Source: Brucella sp. BE17
GTDB lineage: Bacteria > Pseudomonadota > Alphaproteobacteria > Rhizobiales > Rhizobiaceae
Length of the DNA stretch: 64,000 nucleotides
Direction: 5' to 3'
Assembly: GCF_039545455.1 (NCBI RefSeq)
Contig: NZ_CP154467.1
Coordinates: forward strand, 1,721,001 to 1,785,000
Position numbers and translations under genes: made by a program
Shown: positions 62,982 to 64,000 of the stretch, one piece after another
How the letters are laid out: every line of letters starts with the position of its first letter
Numbering within the stretch: the first letter of the stretch is position 1
Notes under the pieces: model-generated
Seen by the model: the letters and a program-made list of their open reading frames with translations, nothing else
Told to the model about the DNA's origin: nothing
Databases searched by the model: none

Positions 62982-63182
62982 ATGCCAACCACAACCTCCC
63001 TCGAATTTCAGCGCAAGTTCGGACAGTATCTGAACGAGTCTCACCGTGAGCCGGTAGAGATCACGCGACATGGCCGGCGCGAGTTTGTGCTGATGTCGGC
63101 CGCCCAATATGACGCGTTACTGTCAGCGGCGCAGCGCATGGACAATACCATCAAAGCCGCCTCCGAACCTGAACAGAATTAA
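62982..63182 (+). CDS. Orphan Phd/YefM-type antitoxin next to recombinase
   Basis: 66 residues from ATG at 62982 (a TTG at 62970 is also in frame): TTTSLEFQRKFGQYLNESHREPVEITRHGRREFVLMSAAQYDALLSAA, PhdYeFM fold. No toxin gene is adjacent; 36 bp downstream the recombinase begins on the same strand. It probably regulates the recombinase promoter. Upstream TATACGTGTAATACGTATTATATAA-like region (62,931-62,956) is AT-rich and contains the palindrome AATACGTATT, a possible operator. Confidence 0.82.
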   Translation: MPTTTSLEFQRKFGQYLNESHREPVEITRHGRREFVLMSAAQYDALLSAAQRMDNTIKAASEPEQN

Positions 63183-63218
63183 CCTGCCCTCTGACACGGA
63201 GCTTGAAAGGACTGACCG

Positions 63219-64000
63219 ATGACCCGCGTTGCGCTTTATGCCCGATATTCTTCCGACAATCAGCGCGAAGCGTCGATCGAGGACCAGCTCCGTATCTGCC
63301 GCGAGCAGGCAAAGCGCGATAAGTGGAAGATCGTCGGCACCTACAAGGATGCCGGCATCTCTGGAGCGAGCATGATCCTGCGACCGGGCATTCAGGCGCT
63401 GCTACAGGATGCACAGGCGGGCCTGTTCGACATCGTGATGGCCGAGGCGCTCGACCGTATCAGCCGCGATCAAGCCGATGTCGCGACCTTCTACAAGCAC
63501 CTCAAGTTCGCAGGCGTTCCGATTTTCACGCTATCCGAGGGCGAGATCAGCGAGTTGCATGTCGGCCTCAAGGGCACGATGAACGCCCTGTTCCTGAAAG
63601 ACCTCGCTGCCAAAACCCATCGCGGCATTCGAGGCCGCGTCGAGGAGGGCAAATCGGGTGGCGGTCTGTGCTTTGGCTACAATGTCGTCAAGCAGCTCGA
63701 TGCGCGCGGTGATCCCATTCGCGGTGATCGCGAGATCAACGAAGCCGAGGCAAATGTTGTGCGTCGCATTTTCCGCGAGTTCGCCGCCGGCGTCGGCCCG
63801 CGCACAATCGCCCGGACATTGAACGAGGAAGGTGTCCCCGGTCCGGCTGGAAAGCTCTGGAGCGACACCACCATTCGGGGCCATGTGAAGCGCGGCACGG
63901 GGCTGGTGAATAATGAACTCTATATCGGTCGTCTGATCTGGAACCGGCTTCGCTACATCAAAGATCCATCGACCGGAAAGCGCGTGTCGCGGCTGAACCC
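63219..64000 (+). CDS. Large serine site-specific recombinase (partial)
   Basis: The first 260 residues are present; the gene runs off the window. N-terminal resolvase domain: catalytic Ser in ALYARYSSDNQREASIEDQL (about residue 11), R-rich VMAEALDRISRDQADVATFYKHL near 72-94. The Recombinase domain follows (GLCFGYNVVKQL ... EINEAEANVVRRIFREFAAGVGPRTIARTLNEEGVPGPAG, NNELYIGRLIWNRLRYIKDP). It should integrate and excise the element. It is on the same strand as the fossil C-terminus at 4.9-5.3 kb; its own att site is expected just beyond its 3' end, outside the window. Confidence 0.93.
   Translation, partial: MTRVALYARYSSDNQREASIEDQLRICREQAKRDKWKIVGTYKDAGISGASMILRPGIQALLQDAQAGLFDIVMAEALDRISRDQADVATFYKHLKFAGVPIFTLSEGEISELHVGLKGTMNALFLKDLAAKTHRGIRGRVEEGKSGGGLCFGYNVVKQLDARGDPIRGDREINEAEANVVRRIFREFAAGVGPRTIARTLNEEGVPGPAGKLWSDTTIRGHVKRGTGLVNNELYIGRLIWNRLRYIKDPSTGKRVSRLN

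Noticed and set aside
1..64000. CRISPR arrays, rRNA and tRNA genes
   Set aside because: No regularly spaced repeats of CRISPR type and no tRNA cloverleaf were recognised; the only tRNA-like sequence is the 13-bp fMet end at 5282-5294.

Overview
The window looks like a chromosome segment of an alphaproteobacterium, probably Hyphomicrobiales (Brucella/Ochrobactrum-like). The evidence is the Rhizobiales-type transfer genes (rlxS, DUF736, DUF2840, DUF2274, DUF6499/DUF2285) and the general protein similarity; the exact genus cannot be read from the sequence. Bases 1-4524 are ordinary host DNA carrying a sugar ABC transporter. From about 5.3 kb to beyond the right edge the window is one integrative and conjugative element (ICE). 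A serine recombinase gene starts at 63,219 and runs off the window. The degraded 3' end of a gene of the same family lies at 4,902-5,337, so the ICE appears to sit against the scar of an older element that used a similar attachment site.

Layout, left to right. (1) 4.8-5.3 kb: IS3 and recombinase fossils, ending in a 13-bp sequence equal to the reverse complement of a tRNA-fMet 3' end. (2) 5.4-12.7 kb, minus strand: a three-gene defence cassette made of an OLD-family ATPase/TOPRIM nuclease, a HamA-like nuclease and a HamB-like helicase (Hachiman type). hamA is split by an IS3-family element with a clean 3-bp duplication. (3) 12.8-13.05 kb: collapsed remains of a second trb cluster. (4) 13.06-25.27 kb, minus strand: a complete mating-pair cluster traG-copG-trbBCDEJKLFGI-DUF2274. 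(5) 25.4-40.7 kb: cargo between traG and the relaxase, including two flavin monooxygenases with an FrsA-type hydrolase, an AaeXAB-like efflux operon, an MFS pump, an SDR and six regulators. (6) 40.7-47.5 kb, minus strand: the transfer/maintenance operon rdfS-like - repA - parA - RHH - DUF2840 - traF - DUF736 - lytic transglycosylase - oriT - rlxS. (7) 47.5-50.1 kb: the regulatory hub, with a QseM-like antiactivator, an FseA-like activator split by a +1 frameshift, DUF736 and a truncated ArdC. (8) 50.4-54.4 kb: IS66 genes and an HxlR/NmrA pair. (9) 54.9-62.3 kb: a type I restriction-modification system hsdR-hsdS-prrC-hsdM with an embedded PrrC-type anticodon nuclease, bracketed by orphan Phd antitoxins. 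(10) 62.7 kb to the end: the recombinase module.

How it fits together. By analogy with ICEMlSym(R7A), the frameshifted FseA-like protein would switch on the rdfS-like operon, which carries excision, replication/partition, pilin-processing and relaxase genes, and the small DUF2285 protein would hold it back. The relaxase would nick at a predicted RP4-like site (about 43,015) and TraG/Trb would export the strand. A cluster of iterons, DnaA boxes and AT-rich 12-mers inside the 3' end of repA suggests the excised circle can replicate. The element carries two defence islands, one at each end; the left one appears inactivated by the IS.
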